Positions 1 to 9,658 of a DNA stretch of 64,000 bases are shown here, piece by piece. Source of the DNA: Chromatocurvus halotolerans (GTDB lineage Bacteria > Pseudomonadota > Gammaproteobacteria > Pseudomonadales > Halieaceae); contig NZ_SLWX01000003.1 of the NCBI RefSeq assembly GCF_004340525.1, forward strand, positions 62,001 through 126,000. The letters run 5' to 3'. Below the pieces are notes generated by a model. It was not told the origin of the DNA. It saw nothing but the letters and a program-made list of their open reading frames with translations, and did not search any database. Both the position numbers and the translations under genes were made by a program. Position 1 is the first letter of the stretch; each line of letters starts with the position of its first letter.

Positions 1-1256
1 ACAGCAAGGATGTCGAGCGACTTGTCCTGAGTGAAGTCAATCCGCCGATCGACGAGCCGGAGGATACGGAATATGTCCGGCACATCAAGATCCGCAGTGA
101 ACTGCTGTCCGAGTTCTGGGGTACGGACGTTTATCTGCGCGCTCACGTTCTTGTTCCCCACGGTTTCGACGATCAGCCCGATGCACGCTTTCCCCTGGCC
201 ATCTTTCACGGCCATTTCCCGGCAGATTTTGGCGGTTTCCAGACGACACCACCGGACCCTGAGGCCGAGTGTGTCTATAGCAAGCGCTTTGACCTGGATT
301 GCTACAACCGCATTCAGGAGCAGGAGGCTTACGATTTCTACCAGTACTGGATTTCGGACGACGCGCCGCGCATGCTGATTACCGAAATCGACCACAGCAA
401 CCCCTATTATGACGACAGCTATGCGGTGAATTCCGACAATATCGGCCCCTATGGCGACGCCATTACCTATGAGCTGGTTCCCGCTATCGAAGACGCTTTC
501 CGCGGCATTGGCGAGGGCTGGTCGCGCTTCGTTTACGGTGGCTCCACCGGTGGCTGGGAGGCTCTGGCCGTTCAGGTGAAGTATCCGGATGAGTACAACG
601 GCGCCTTCGCCGCCTGCCCCGACCCGATCGACTTCCGCCAGTTCGTCACCGTCAATATCTACGAGGATGACAACGCCTATTACCGTGAAGGTCCCTTCGG
701 CCGGATCGAGCGTCCGTCGCGCCGCAATTATCTGGGCCATATCTCGCGCTTCATGGAAATGGAGAACCGCTGGGAACTGGTCCTTGGCGACAACACCCGC
801 TCTGGCCAGCAGTACGACATCTGGCAGGCGGTGTTCTCCCCCAACGGAGACGACGGTTATCCGAAGCCAATCTGGGACAAGCGTAGCGGCGAGATAGACC
901 CCGAGGTGGCTGAGTACTGGCGCGAGAATTACGACCTGCGCTACATCATGGAGCGCGACTGGAAGGAACTGGGACCCAAGCTTCAGGGCAAGATTCATCT
1001 CTATGTCGGCGACATGGACAACTACTACCTGAACAATGCGGTATACCTCACGGAGGACTTCCTGGAGAGCGCTCAGCCGTCCTATCAGGGAGTTGTCGAC
1101 TATGGCGATCGCGCCGAGCACTGCTGGAATGGTGATCACGAGAACCCCAACGCCGTGTCACGCCTGCGCTACAACACACTCTATGTGCCACGTATCCTAC
1201 AGCGAATCCAGGAGGCTGCCCCCGAGGGCGCCGACCTGACCAGCTGGCGTTACTGA
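1..1256 (+). CDS. Putative alpha/beta-hydrolase esterase (5' end outside window)
   Basis: The frame is open from base 3 to a TGA at 1254-1256, so this is the C-terminal about 417 residues of a longer protein; an ATG at 372 is internal, because well-formed protein sequence continues upstream of it. The segment YGGSTGGWEA is a GxSxG nucleophile elbow, and a late His in AEHCWNGDH could complete the triad, which suits the putative-esterase (esterase D-like) group of alpha/beta hydrolases. The substrate cannot be told. It lies 19 bases ahead of an exported M20 peptidase on the same strand and probably belongs to the same hydrolase operon. Whether it is exported cannot be judged without the N-terminus. 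Confidence 0.65.
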   Translation, partial: SKDVERLVLSEVNPPIDEPEDTEYVRHIKIRSELLSEFWGTDVYLRAHVLVPHGFDDQPDARFPLAIFHGHFPADFGGFQTTPPDPEAECVYSKRFDLDCYNRIQEQEAYDFYQYWISDDAPRMLITEIDHSNPYYDDSYAVNSDNIGPYGDAITYELVPAIEDAFRGIGEGWSRFVYGGSTGGWEALAVQVKYPDEYNGAFAACPDPIDFRQFVTVNIYEDDNAYYREGPFGRIERPSRRNYLGHISRFMEMENRWELVLGDNTRSGQQYDIWQAVFSPNGDDGYPKPIWDKRSGEIDPEVAEYWRENYDLRYIMERDWKELGPKLQGKIHLYVGDMDNYYLNNAVYLTEDFLESAQPSYQGVVDYGDRAEHCWNGDHENPNAVSRLRYNTLYVPRILQRIQEAAPEGADLTSWRY

Positions 1257-1275
1257 GCGGGAGAACAGGAAGGCA

Positions 1276-2727
1276 ATGATGTATGTACTGAAAAAAAACA
1301 GGTCTCTGGCGGCGACGTCCCTGGCACTGTGTATCGGCCTGTCGGCCACGCTGGCACCGGACAGCCGTGCCGCCGTATCCCAGGAGAGCAAGGAGCAGGC
1401 AAGGGAGCTGCTGGAATCGATGATCCCTCTGCGCACGGCAAAGGGCTATGGGCAGGTCCCCGCGCTCATCGATCTGCTGGAGCAGCGACTGGGTGCGGCA
1501 GGTTTCAGCGACGAGGACATCGTGCGGGTGCCGCTGGAGATTGATGGTGAGATGACCAGCGGCCTGATCGTGCGCTACCCCGCTGCGGGCATCCCCGAGG
1601 CGCCGCCGGTTGTCTTCATGGCCCATATGGACGTGGTTGATGCTATCCCCGAGAACTGGGAGACAGATCCGTTCACCCCCACCACCATCGACGGCTACCT
1701 TTACGGACGCGGTACGCAGGACAACAAGTTCGGCGTTGCCCTGCTGGTGTCGACCTTTGCCGATTTGCGCGAAGCAGGATTCGAACCGAACCGCGACCTG
1801 GTGCTTGCCTTTGCGGGGGATGAAGAGACCGGAATGGAGACCACTCGCGAGATTCTCAAGCATCCCTACGTGAAAAACGCGGAATACGCGCTGAACTCGG
1901 ATGCCGGTGGTGGCAGCATGAAAGCTGACGGCACGCCGGTGGCTTTCAGCATGCAGGCGGCAGAGAAAACCTATGCCACGTTCATGCTCAAGGTGAAAGG
2001 GACCGGCGGACACAGCTCGGTGCCCCAGCCACAGAACGCCATCTATGATCTCGCCCGCGCACTGGTCGCCATCGAGGAGCTGCGTTTCCCGGTGCAGTTC
2101 AACGACATCACCCGCTCGATGGCAGAAAACATCGCCGAGCGCGAAGGGGGTGAGCTGGCTGATGCGCTCAGAGCGCTGCTGAAGGATCCCGAGGATACGC
2201 AGGCGATCGCCGTGATGCAGCGATATCCGCAGTATTCCAATATCCTCTGGACGACCTGCGTTGCGACCATGCTTGAGGCCGGTCGCACCGAAAACGCGCT
2301 GCCCCAGGATGCGAGCGCCGCCGTCAACTGTCGGATTCTGCCCGGTACCGGCGGCGTTGATCACGTGCGCGAGCGCTTTGCCAGTGCGATCGGCAATGAC
2401 GCCATCAGCATGTCACTGACGCGTGAGGCGGTGGAGAGCCCCGCCTCACCCATCCGCGAGGATGTGACAGAAATCCTGCAGGCCGGTGTGGCGCTCAACT
2501 ACCCCGGCATTACCCTGCAGCCAACCATGTCCTCCGGCGGCACCGAGAGCCGCGAGTATCGCCGGGCGGGCATTCCTGCCTATGGCGCCGGCAGCCTGGC
2601 GCTGGTGCGGCCCGATGACAGTCGCGCCCACGGCATCAACGAGCGCATACCGCTGCAATCCTTCTACCGTGAAATGGACTACTGGGACTACGTGGTGCGG
2701 CGCGTGGGTGGGGAGAACGTTCGATGA
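1276..2727 (+). CDS. Exported M20 family metallopeptidase
   Basis: A 483-residue M20 zinc peptidase. The N-terminus has a Lys/Arg stretch, a hydrophobic core (SLAALCIGL-type) and an Ala-rich cleavage region near residue 32, so it should be exported. M20 landmarks appear in order: HMDVVD (first metal His and Asp), GRGTQDNK (bridging Asp), GDEETGM (general-base Glu and ligand Glu), NSDAGGG (Asp) and a C-terminal His in DDSRAHGIN. The family cleaves small peptides or acylated amino acids. Two adjacent ATG codons begin the gene behind a GGAAGG-like ribosome site. The stop overlaps the next ATG by four bases (ATGA), so translation with the following M24 gene is probably coupled. Confidence 0.85.
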   Translation: MMYVLKKNRSLAATSLALCIGLSATLAPDSRAAVSQESKEQARELLESMIPLRTAKGYGQVPALIDLLEQRLGAAGFSDEDIVRVPLEIDGEMTSGLIVRYPAAGIPEAPPVVFMAHMDVVDAIPENWETDPFTPTTIDGYLYGRGTQDNKFGVALLVSTFADLREAGFEPNRDLVLAFAGDEETGMETTREILKHPYVKNAEYALNSDAGGGSMKADGTPVAFSMQAAEKTYATFMLKVKGTGGHSSVPQPQNAIYDLARALVAIEELRFPVQFNDITRSMAENIAEREGGELADALRALLKDPEDTQAIAVMQRYPQYSNILWTTCVATMLEAGRTENALPQDASAAVNCRILPGTGGVDHVRERFASAIGNDAISMSLTREAVESPASPIREDVTEILQAGVALNYPGITLQPTMSSGGTESREYRRAGIPAYGAGSLALVRPDDSRAHGINERIPLQSFYREMDYWDYVVRRVGGENVR

Positions 2728-4007
2728 AGTTCTCATCCCGCCGCGGATTCCTGCGCGCAGGGGCGGCATTTGCCGTCGCCACACCCCTTCTGGCGCGGGC
2801 TGGCGCCGCCCCGGGCACCTCTATGGCGCCACCGGTATCCGGACTGACAGGTCTGTCGTCGATCACCTCGGAGGCGCGCTTCATTACCGGCGCCGAGCGG
2901 CAGAGTCGACGCGACAAACTCAGCCGACTGCTGCGTGAAAACGGCGTTTTCGCCGCGCTGATCGAGCCGGGTTCGAGCCTGCGCTACTTCACCGGCGTCG
3001 AGTGGTGGATCAGCGAGCGCATTACCGCGGCGCTCATTACTGCCGAAGGTGGGCTGGCCTTCATCACACCCGCCTTCGAGGAGTCCCGGCTCCGGGAGCT
3101 GGTTGACGTTCCGGTGGAGGTGCTCACCTGGGAGGAGGACGAGGACCCCTTCGTCATTCTCGCGAACTGGCTCAAAGCCTCCGGGCAAGGGCCGAAGCGG
3201 GTCGCGCTGGATGAGGCGGTGCGCCACTTCATTGCCTACCGCCTGTCCGAGGCGGCCCCGGAGTGGGAGGTACGTTCTGCCGCGGCCGAGGTCAACGCCT
3301 GTCGCATGATCAAGTCGCCGACGGAACTTGCCCTGATGCAGCTTGCCAACGATGTAACGGTTGCGGCGTATCGTGCGGTGTATCCGCTGATCGACAAGGG
3401 CATGTCCGGTCCCGATATCAGTGCACTGATGCACAGTGCGCAGGCGAGGCTGGGCGCCGACGATCCCGCCGGCGGCACGCAGGTGGGCAAGGGCAGCGCA
3501 CTGCCGCACGGTTCACGCGAGCCAGAGTATGTCGCCGAGGGCATGGTCGTGCTCATGGACTTTGGCTGTTCGGTGGGGGGCTACCGCTCCGACATCTCGC
3601 GCACCTTTGTCTATGGTGAGGCCGACGCGCGCCAGCGGCGCCTGTGGAATCTGGTTCACCGCGGGCAGGAAATCGCGTTTGCCGCGGCTCAGCCGGGCAC
3701 GCCTGCCGGCAAGGTGGACGCTGCGGTGCGGGAATTCTATGAGGCCGAAGGCTTCGGTCCCGGCTATCAGCTGCCGGGTTTGTCGCATCGCACCGGACAC
3801 GGCATCGGCATGGATGTGCATGAGCCGATCAACTTCGTGGGCAATGAGACGGCTCCGCTGGAGCCAGGCATGTGTCTGTCGAACGAGCCCGGCCTGTATG
3901 CCCCCGGTGATTACGGCGTGCGCCTGGAAGATTGTCTGTACATCACGGCGGACGGCCCGCGCTATTTCTCGGATCCGCCGCCGAGTATCGACAAGCCCGT
4001 GGGCTGA
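2724..4007 (+). CDS. Tat-exported M24 metallopeptidase (Xaa-Pro aminopeptidase/prolidase type)
   Basis: A 427-residue pita-bread-fold metallopeptidase. The first residues contain SRRGFLRAGA, a twin-arginine motif followed by a hydrophobic stretch ending at ALLARAGAA-like residues, so the folded metalloenzyme is probably exported by Tat. The five M24 ligands are all present: Asp in MDFGC, Asp in RSDISRTF, His in GHGIGMDVHEP, Glu in NEPGLY and Glu in VRLEDCLYIT. M24B enzymes cleave bonds next to proline. The gene overlaps the preceding M20 stop by four bases and is followed 44 bases later by an S9 enzyme with related specificity. It is the most canonical of the three M24 genes in the window. 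Confidence 0.88.
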   Translation: MKFSSRRGFLRAGAAFAVATPLLARAGAAPGTSMAPPVSGLTGLSSITSEARFITGAERQSRRDKLSRLLRENGVFAALIEPGSSLRYFTGVEWWISERITAALITAEGGLAFITPAFEESRLRELVDVPVEVLTWEEDEDPFVILANWLKASGQGPKRVALDEAVRHFIAYRLSEAAPEWEVRSAAAEVNACRMIKSPTELALMQLANDVTVAAYRAVYPLIDKGMSGPDISALMHSAQARLGADDPAGGTQVGKGSALPHGSREPEYVAEGMVVLMDFGCSVGGYRSDISRTFVYGEADARQRRLWNLVHRGQEIAFAAAQPGTPAGKVDAAVREFYEAEGFGPGYQLPGLSHRTGHGIGMDVHEPINFVGNETAPLEPGMCLSNEPGLYAPGDYGVRLEDCLYITADGPRYFSDPPPSIDKPVG

Positions 4008-4051
4008 GTCTCTTTCACCGGGTTGAAACCTCGACAAACAGGCCTTTCCCT

Positions 4052-6283
4052 ATGAAGCTACCGCAAGCGACCTCTCTTGTGGGCAAGTGGTCTTTCTGCT
4101 GCCCGTCGGTTCTGCGCCGGGCTGCCGCTGCCGCCGCACTGGCGCTGACTTTTCCAGCTGTGCTCGCGGTGTCAGCAGAGCCGCCGCCCCTGACCCTCGA
4201 TCGGATATTCGAGACGCCGAGCCTGTTCGGTACGCCCCCCTCCCGTCCCGTATGGTCACCGGACAGCGAGCACCTCGCCTTTCTCTGGAGCGAACCGGGG
4301 CAGACGCAGCGAGAGCTCTGGATTGCACGCCGCGATGGCTCCGGGCTGTCGCGACTGGATAGCGGAACATCTGCAGATTCCGCCGCGGTCCGGGACATTG
4401 CCTGGCTGCCCGATGGCAAGACACTGGTCAGCCTGCAGGGCGATGCCGTCTGGCTGACCACCCTGGACGGCAGCAAACGTTCACTCGCCTCGTCGCAGAA
4501 TGGCGCAGCAAGCCTTGCTGTTGCGCCAGATGGAAAGCACGTCAGCTGGCTGCGCGAGGGCGATCTCTGGCTGCTTGATCTGGACAGCGGCGAGGTCCGG
4601 GCACTCACGGATGTCGGCCTGCCGTCTATTTCTGCGCTGAATAAGGGTCGCTACCGGCGGCCGGATCGCGAAATCGGCCCCGGTATCTGGGGTGGCCCTA
4701 CCTACGCCTGGTCACCGGATAGCCGCACTATTGCCGTGCACCACGTTGACCGGCGCGGTATGCGCCGCGTGTCCTTCCCGGATTACCTGGCGGCGGACGA
4801 TACCGATCCGAACTACGTGCGCCGGGGCTATCCCGGTGATCCCAACGAGTCGCGCAGCGTTGGTTTCATCTCGCTGGACAGCGGCAGGCTGCAGCTCCTG
4901 GACATGGCGGATACAACGGCCAACCAGGTGGTGGGGTTCTCCTGGTCGACAAACGGCGTGCTGCTGATTGACGCTGCCTCCGATACGTCGGTTGATCGCT
5001 GGCTGTATACGGTAAGGCCGGCGGAGGGCGTGCTGCGCGAAATCTGGCACCATCGCCGCGACAGCCGCATTTACACGCAGTTCGGCGCGGTCTGGAGTGC
5101 CGATGGCAGCGAGGTTGTCTTTCTCAGCGACCAATCCGACCATTACGGCCTGTATGCGCTGGATACGACCGCGCCAGAGCCGGTCGCGCGTCGCATCAGC
5201 GACCCCGGTGCGGATGTCCTCGCGCCCCCGAGGCTGGCCACAAACAGCGGTGAGCTGTACTACCCGGCGACGGGAGGGCTGCCCTACGAACGGCATATCT
5301 ATCGGGCGACGCTGGACGGTGGCGAGCCGGTACGCGTCAGTCAGCGCCCCGGTCACCACGACGGCTATCCTTCACCCGACGGAGGCGCCATCGCCATCGT
5401 CAGCAGCGACGACACCAGCCCACCCGAGCTGTACATAGGGGATGCCGCTGGCACGGATCTGCAGCAGGTGACCGCCTCGCCGCTGCCAGAGTTCCATCGG
5501 CGTGACTGGGCCCGTGCGCGCTACGTCAGCTTTCCCAGCGGCATCGACGATTACACGCTGCATGCGCGCATCCTTGAGCCTGCGCAACTCGAGCCCGATC
5601 GTCGCTACCCGGTGCTGTTCGGGCCCATGTACTCGAACACGGTGCGCAATCGCTGGGCGGGCGTGTATACCGAGTCGCAGCAGCTGCTGGTCCAGCAGGG
5701 CTACATCGTGGTTCAGGTGGATGTGCGCGGCAGCACCGGCTACGGACGTGACTTCCGCGAGGAGTTTCTGGCGGACTTTGCCGGCGAGGACATTGACGAT
5801 ATTGCCAGCGCCGTGGATTACGTGCGCACGCTGCCCTATGTCGACGCGGAGCGACTCGGCATCTGGGGCAGCAGCTATGGCGGCACGCTGACGGTTTACA
5901 CCCTGCTCACCCGGCCCGGTCTGTTCTGCGCCGGCGTTGCCGCCGCCTCGGCGGTGGATCCGGCCTATTTCGGCACCGACGATGTCGCCATCGTGCGCCG
6001 CCCCGCTGACGAGCCCGCCATCTTTGCGCGTCGCGCCAGTGAGCTGGCAGGCAACCTCGAAGATCATCTCCTGCTGATTCATGGTCTGCAGGATCAGGTG
6101 GTGCCCTTCAGGACGGTGGCCCAGCTGGCAGAGGCATTTATCCGCGAGGGACGCAATTTCGATTTTGCGATCGCGCCCGGAGCCACCCACGGCTGGCGCA
6201 GTGAGTTACCCTACGCCCGCTTTCTTTTTGGAAAACTGATCGAGCACTTCGATCGCCACTTGAAATCAGGAGCCTGTTCGTGA
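4052..6283 (+). CDS. Exported S9 family peptidase (DPP IV/prolyl oligopeptidase type)
   Basis: A 743-residue serine peptidase with an N-terminal signal segment (RRAAAAAALALTF onward), a DPP IV-type beta-propeller over about residues 60-500 (WSPDSEHLAF-like blade repeats) and a C-terminal alpha/beta-hydrolase domain. The triad is visible: Ser608 in WGSSYGG, Asp681 in HGLQDQVVPF and His713 in GATHGW. S9 enzymes release dipeptides or cut after proline in short peptides. The frame is open upstream to 3932, but those codons lie inside the preceding gene, and the ATG at 4052 directly precedes the signal sequence. The stop overlaps the GTG of the next gene (GTGA). Confidence 0.87.
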   Translation: MKLPQATSLVGKWSFCCPSVLRRAAAAAALALTFPAVLAVSAEPPPLTLDRIFETPSLFGTPPSRPVWSPDSEHLAFLWSEPGQTQRELWIARRDGSGLSRLDSGTSADSAAVRDIAWLPDGKTLVSLQGDAVWLTTLDGSKRSLASSQNGAASLAVAPDGKHVSWLREGDLWLLDLDSGEVRALTDVGLPSISALNKGRYRRPDREIGPGIWGGPTYAWSPDSRTIAVHHVDRRGMRRVSFPDYLAADDTDPNYVRRGYPGDPNESRSVGFISLDSGRLQLLDMADTTANQVVGFSWSTNGVLLIDAASDTSVDRWLYTVRPAEGVLREIWHHRRDSRIYTQFGAVWSADGSEVVFLSDQSDHYGLYALDTTAPEPVARRISDPGADVLAPPRLATNSGELYYPATGGLPYERHIYRATLDGGEPVRVSQRPGHHDGYPSPDGGAIAIVSSDDTSPPELYIGDAAGTDLQQVTASPLPEFHRRDWARARYVSFPSGIDDYTLHARILEPAQLEPDRRYPVLFGPMYSNTVRNRWAGVYTESQQLLVQQGYIVVQVDVRGSTGYGRDFREEFLADFAGEDIDDIASAVDYVRTLPYVDAERLGIWGSSYGGTLTVYTLLTRPGLFCAGVAAASAVDPAYFGTDDVAIVRRPADEPAIFARRASELAGNLEDHLLLIHGLQDQVVPFRTVAQLAEAFIREGRNFDFAIAPGATHGWRSELPYARFLFGKLIEHFDRHLKSGACS

Positions 6284-8181
6284 ATCTTCCACACCTCCCG
6301 CGCCGTGCAGGTGCACTTGTGATAGCGAGCGTTATGGCAGCCCTGGCGGGCTGCGGTGCCGACAATGACAGCAGCGCGGCAGTCGCACAGACCTCGGCAG
6401 CGGAAAGCGCGCAGGCCGAAACCCCTGCTGCGTCGAAAGGTGATGAAGAGTCGCTGGCGCCTGCCGTGGTGGCAGCACTGGAAGCTGCCGCCCGCGGCCA
6501 GGCCTTCGAGGATTCGCTGCACCCTGAAACCGCCAAGACCGGCAAGGCACTGTCTTCGCTACAGCAGGCCTTTGATGTCAGGCATTATGCGCTGTCCCTG
6601 CGCATCATGCCCGAGACGAGGACGATTGACGGCAGTCTGGCGGTCACCTTCGAGGCGCTCGAGTCACTGACTGCCATTGAACTGGACCTCGATCCGGGTC
6701 TGTCCGTGCATGGGGCGACTGTCGCAGGACAGGCCGCTGAGGTAGCCCGCAACGAAGACAGCTTTACCGTGACCCTGCCGGCGTCCGTGGCGGCCGGTGA
6801 GACGGCCACGGTCACCGTCAACTACGGCGGCAAGCCGCACATTGCGCTGGCCCCGCCCTGGCACGGCGGCTTCGTGTGGTCCGAGGTGGACGGCACGCCC
6901 TGGTTTGCGACCGCCGTGCAGACCGAAGGCTGTGATCTCTGGTGGCCCTGCAAGGACACCTACGCCGACAAGCCGGATGACGGTGTGGAGGTTGCGATCA
7001 GCGCACCCCGCGGCGTGAAGGTGGCCTCGGTGGGAACCCTTGATGGCGTGGAGGAGGGCGACGACGGCTTTGATACCTGGCGCTGGGTGTCGCGCCATCC
7101 CTACACCGGCTATGCGATAGCCATCAACGGCGGCCCCTACGAGGTCATCGAGGAGTCCTACACGGGCATCAACGGCACGACCTACCCGATCCAGTTCTGG
7201 GCATTGGCCGCGAACGCCGACAAGGCGCGCAGGCTGGTAGAGACAGAGGTGTTTGCCGATCTCGAGTTCTTCGAGCGCATGGTCGGTCCCTATCCCTGGG
7301 GGGACGAGAAGGTCGGCTTTGTGGAAACCCCTCACCTGGGCATGGAGCACCAGACCATTAACGGCTACGGCGAAGGCTACAAGCGTGGCAAGCACGGTTT
7401 TGACCAGCTGCTGCACCACGAACTGGCCCATGAATGGTTCGGCAATGTGATGACCCACGCACGACCGCAGGATTCCTGGCTGCACGAGGGTTACGGTGCC
7501 TATATGCAATCAGTGTATGCCGAGGAAACCACCGGTGATATGGGCTACTTCGATCGCATGTATGGCGCCTACACCAACAATGAGCACTGCCTGCCGGTAG
7601 TCAATCCCGCGGTGGCGGATGTCGGCGAAGCTTTTGATAATCGCGATATCTACACCAAGGGTGCGTGGCTGTTGCATACGCTGCGCAACTATATCGGGGA
7701 GGAGGCCTTCTGGGCCGGCACACGCCGGCTGGTGTTCGGTACTTCGGAGCCCTGGGATCTGCCCTACCCGATAGCGCCTCGCTACCGCACGACCGAAGAT
7801 TTCACACGCATCATGAGTGAGGAGGCGGGACAGGACGTGGCCTGGCTGGTGGAGACCTATCTGTACGAGGCGGGCATGCCGGACCTGCAGGTGGAACGCA
7901 GCGACGAGCGGATTGAGCTCACCTGGAACACCCCCAGCGATCGTCCCTTCCCGATGCCGGTCAGCGTCAGCATTGACGGAGAGATCATTCGTGTTGCCAT
8001 GGCCGAGGCGACGGGCAGCATTGCTGTCCCGGCGGGCGCCAGGGTCATCATCGATCCTCGCAGTGAGATTCTGCGCAACCTGCCGATCATCGGCTCCTGC
8101 GACGAACAGACGGAAGAACAGGTGCAGTACAACATTGATCGCTATACGCGCATGGCCAGGGAATACGGCTGGCAGCGCTGA
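6280..8181 (+). CDS. M1 family aminopeptidase, lipoprotein
   Basis: A 633-residue gluzincin that starts at a GTG overlapping the previous stop. The N-terminus ends in ALAGC, a lipobox, so it should be lipid-anchored at Cys24 or so. The zinc site is complete: HELAH with His380, Glu381 and His384, and the third ligand Glu403 in LHEGYGAY, giving the expected HEXXH-X18-E spacing. The exopeptidase motif appears as GMEHQ in place of the usual GxMEN. An N-terminal beta domain covers about residues 100-290. M1 enzymes remove N-terminal residues from peptides. Its surface location suits final trimming of peptides released by its exported neighbours. Confidence 0.87.
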   Translation: MNLPHLPRRAGALVIASVMAALAGCGADNDSSAAVAQTSAAESAQAETPAASKGDEESLAPAVVAALEAAARGQAFEDSLHPETAKTGKALSSLQQAFDVRHYALSLRIMPETRTIDGSLAVTFEALESLTAIELDLDPGLSVHGATVAGQAAEVARNEDSFTVTLPASVAAGETATVTVNYGGKPHIALAPPWHGGFVWSEVDGTPWFATAVQTEGCDLWWPCKDTYADKPDDGVEVAISAPRGVKVASVGTLDGVEEGDDGFDTWRWVSRHPYTGYAIAINGGPYEVIEESYTGINGTTYPIQFWALAANADKARRLVETEVFADLEFFERMVGPYPWGDEKVGFVETPHLGMEHQTINGYGEGYKRGKHGFDQLLHHELAHEWFGNVMTHARPQDSWLHEGYGAYMQSVYAEETTGDMGYFDRMYGAYTNNEHCLPVVNPAVADVGEAFDNRDIYTKGAWLLHTLRNYIGEEAFWAGTRRLVFGTSEPWDLPYPIAPRYRTTEDFTRIMSEEAGQDVAWLVETYLYEAGMPDLQVERSDERIELTWNTPSDRPFPMPVSVSIDGEIIRVAMAEATGSIAVPAGARVIIDPRSEILRNLPIIGSCDEQTEEQVQYNIDRYTRMAREYGWQR

Positions 8182-8200
8182 ACAACAAGGTAACCCTGAT

Positions 8201-9592
8201 ATGACAGCACGACTCCGACACGTTCTTTCCCCCGTGGCTCTGGCCGTGGCAATGACCACTTCGAGCCTGGCTTCTGCCGAGGTCCACGAGCTTGTAGATC
8301 CGCGTGTGCCGCACATCCTCCCGGTCAAGGAACGGGCGGCCATCGTCGACCAGTGGCTGAAAGAGCGTCTCGATACCCTGGTGGCGCCACTGATGCGTGA
8401 AGTGGGCGTGGATATGTGGATTCTTGTCGCCGGTGAATACGACGAGGACCCGGTGGTGAAGACCATGCTGCCGGCAACCTGGCTGGCGGCGCGGCGTACC
8501 ACTATCCTGATTTTCCATGACCGCGGGGAAGAGCAGGGCGTGGAGCGCATGGCGGTGGCGCGCTACCCCGTTGCCGACCTGTTCCCCGCCGCCTGGGATC
8601 CGGAAGCGCAGCCGGACCAGTGGCAGCGCGTTGCGGAGATTGTGCGCGAGCGCAATCCGGAAGCCGTTGCCGTGAATACGTCGCCGGATTTCCCGCTGGC
8701 TGACGGTCTCAGCGTCGGCATGTCACGCAAGCTGCGCGACGCGCTGGGCGATGACGCCGGGCGTCTGGTCGAGAACCACGATCTCGCCATCGGCTGGCTG
8801 GAAACCCGCACGGAATCCGAGATGATGGCCTATCCGCATATTGTGCGCATTGCCCATGCCATCATCGCCGAGACCTTCTCGGAAGCCTCCATCACGCCGG
8901 GAGTGACTACCACCAACGACCTGCGCTGGAGCCTGCGTCAGCGCGTGGTCGATCTCGGACTGGATACCTGGTTCCACCCCAGCGTGCACGTACAGCGTGC
9001 CGATCAAGGGGCCTTTTCCATTGCCAACATGAGCCTCGACGAGGGTGACGTGATTCGTCCCGGCGACTTTCTGCACGTCGATTTCGGGATCACCTACCTG
9101 CGTCTGAACACCGATACGCAGCATCATGCCTACGTCCTCCGCCCAGGGGAGACGGAAGCCCCGCTGGGGCTGCGCGACGGACTGGCCGCGGCCAACCGGG
9201 TCCAGGACGCCCTCCTGGACGCCTTTGAGACGGGCCGCAGCGGCAATGACATCTTCATGGCGGCGCGCAGCACGATCGAGCGTGAGAATATCGACGGCAC
9301 GATCTATTCGCACCCGATCGGTTTTCACGGCCACGGCGCGGGCGCCTGGCTCGGCTCCTGGGACAGCCAGAAGCCGATTGCCGGCGGGCGCGGCGATTAT
9401 AAGCTGCGTGACAACACCGGCTGGTCGATTGAGCTGAATGCGCAAAAGGCTGTGCCCGAGTGGGGTGGCCAGGTCGTGCGCTTCATGACGGAAGAAGACG
9501 CCTACTGGGACGGTGAGACGGTGCGCTACCTGGATGGGCGCCAGAAAGAGATCACCCTGGTGCCGCGCCAGCAGGCGACACTGCCGCAGTGA
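8201..9592 (+). CDS. Exported M24 family peptidase, divergent clade
   Basis: 463 residues from the ATG at 8201; the frame is open further upstream, but that part overlaps the M1 gene, whereas 8201 directly begins a signal peptide (MTARLRHVLSPVALAVAM, cut near ASA). Putative ligands are Asp in HVDFG, Asp in NTDTQHHAY, His in FHGHGAGAW, Glu in SIELNA and Glu in TEEDAYW. The usual His-Glu after the GHG segment is absent. It resembles the reverse-strand M24 gene at 9659-11002 (shared VDMWI, HAYVL, SIEL and PEWGG segments) more than the M24 gene at 2724. An Xaa-Pro dipeptidase-like role is likely, but the substrate is unknown. Confidence 0.82.
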   Translation: MTARLRHVLSPVALAVAMTTSSLASAEVHELVDPRVPHILPVKERAAIVDQWLKERLDTLVAPLMREVGVDMWILVAGEYDEDPVVKTMLPATWLAARRTTILIFHDRGEEQGVERMAVARYPVADLFPAAWDPEAQPDQWQRVAEIVRERNPEAVAVNTSPDFPLADGLSVGMSRKLRDALGDDAGRLVENHDLAIGWLETRTESEMMAYPHIVRIAHAIIAETFSEASITPGVTTTNDLRWSLRQRVVDLGLDTWFHPSVHVQRADQGAFSIANMSLDEGDVIRPGDFLHVDFGITYLRLNTDTQHHAYVLRPGETEAPLGLRDGLAAANRVQDALLDAFETGRSGNDIFMAARSTIERENIDGTIYSHPIGFHGHGAGAWLGSWDSQKPIAGGRGDYKLRDNTGWSIELNAQKAVPEWGGQVVRFMTEEDAYWDGETVRYLDGRQKEITLVPRQQATLPQ

Positions 9593-9601
9593 TCCCTCAT
9601 G

Positions 9602-9632
9602 CCGCCCTGTCCGTTTGTGGTGGACAGGGCGG
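9602..9632. terminator. Terminator hairpin between convergent M24 genes
   Basis: A perfect 11-bp inverted repeat, CCGCCCTGTCC and GGACAGGGCGG, with a 9-base loop lies in the 66-base gap between two convergent genes. There is no strong T-run on either side, so it may need Rho or act mainly as a 3'-end stabiliser. Its position makes a bidirectional terminator the simplest reading. Confidence 0.65.
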
Positions 9633-9658
9633 TCACGTTCGCCGGAAAACGCCGGAGC

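Noticed and set aside
1048-2364. A 438-codon reverse open frame opposite the esterase and M20 genes
   Set aside because: It spans two convincing forward genes and shows no protein-family signature.
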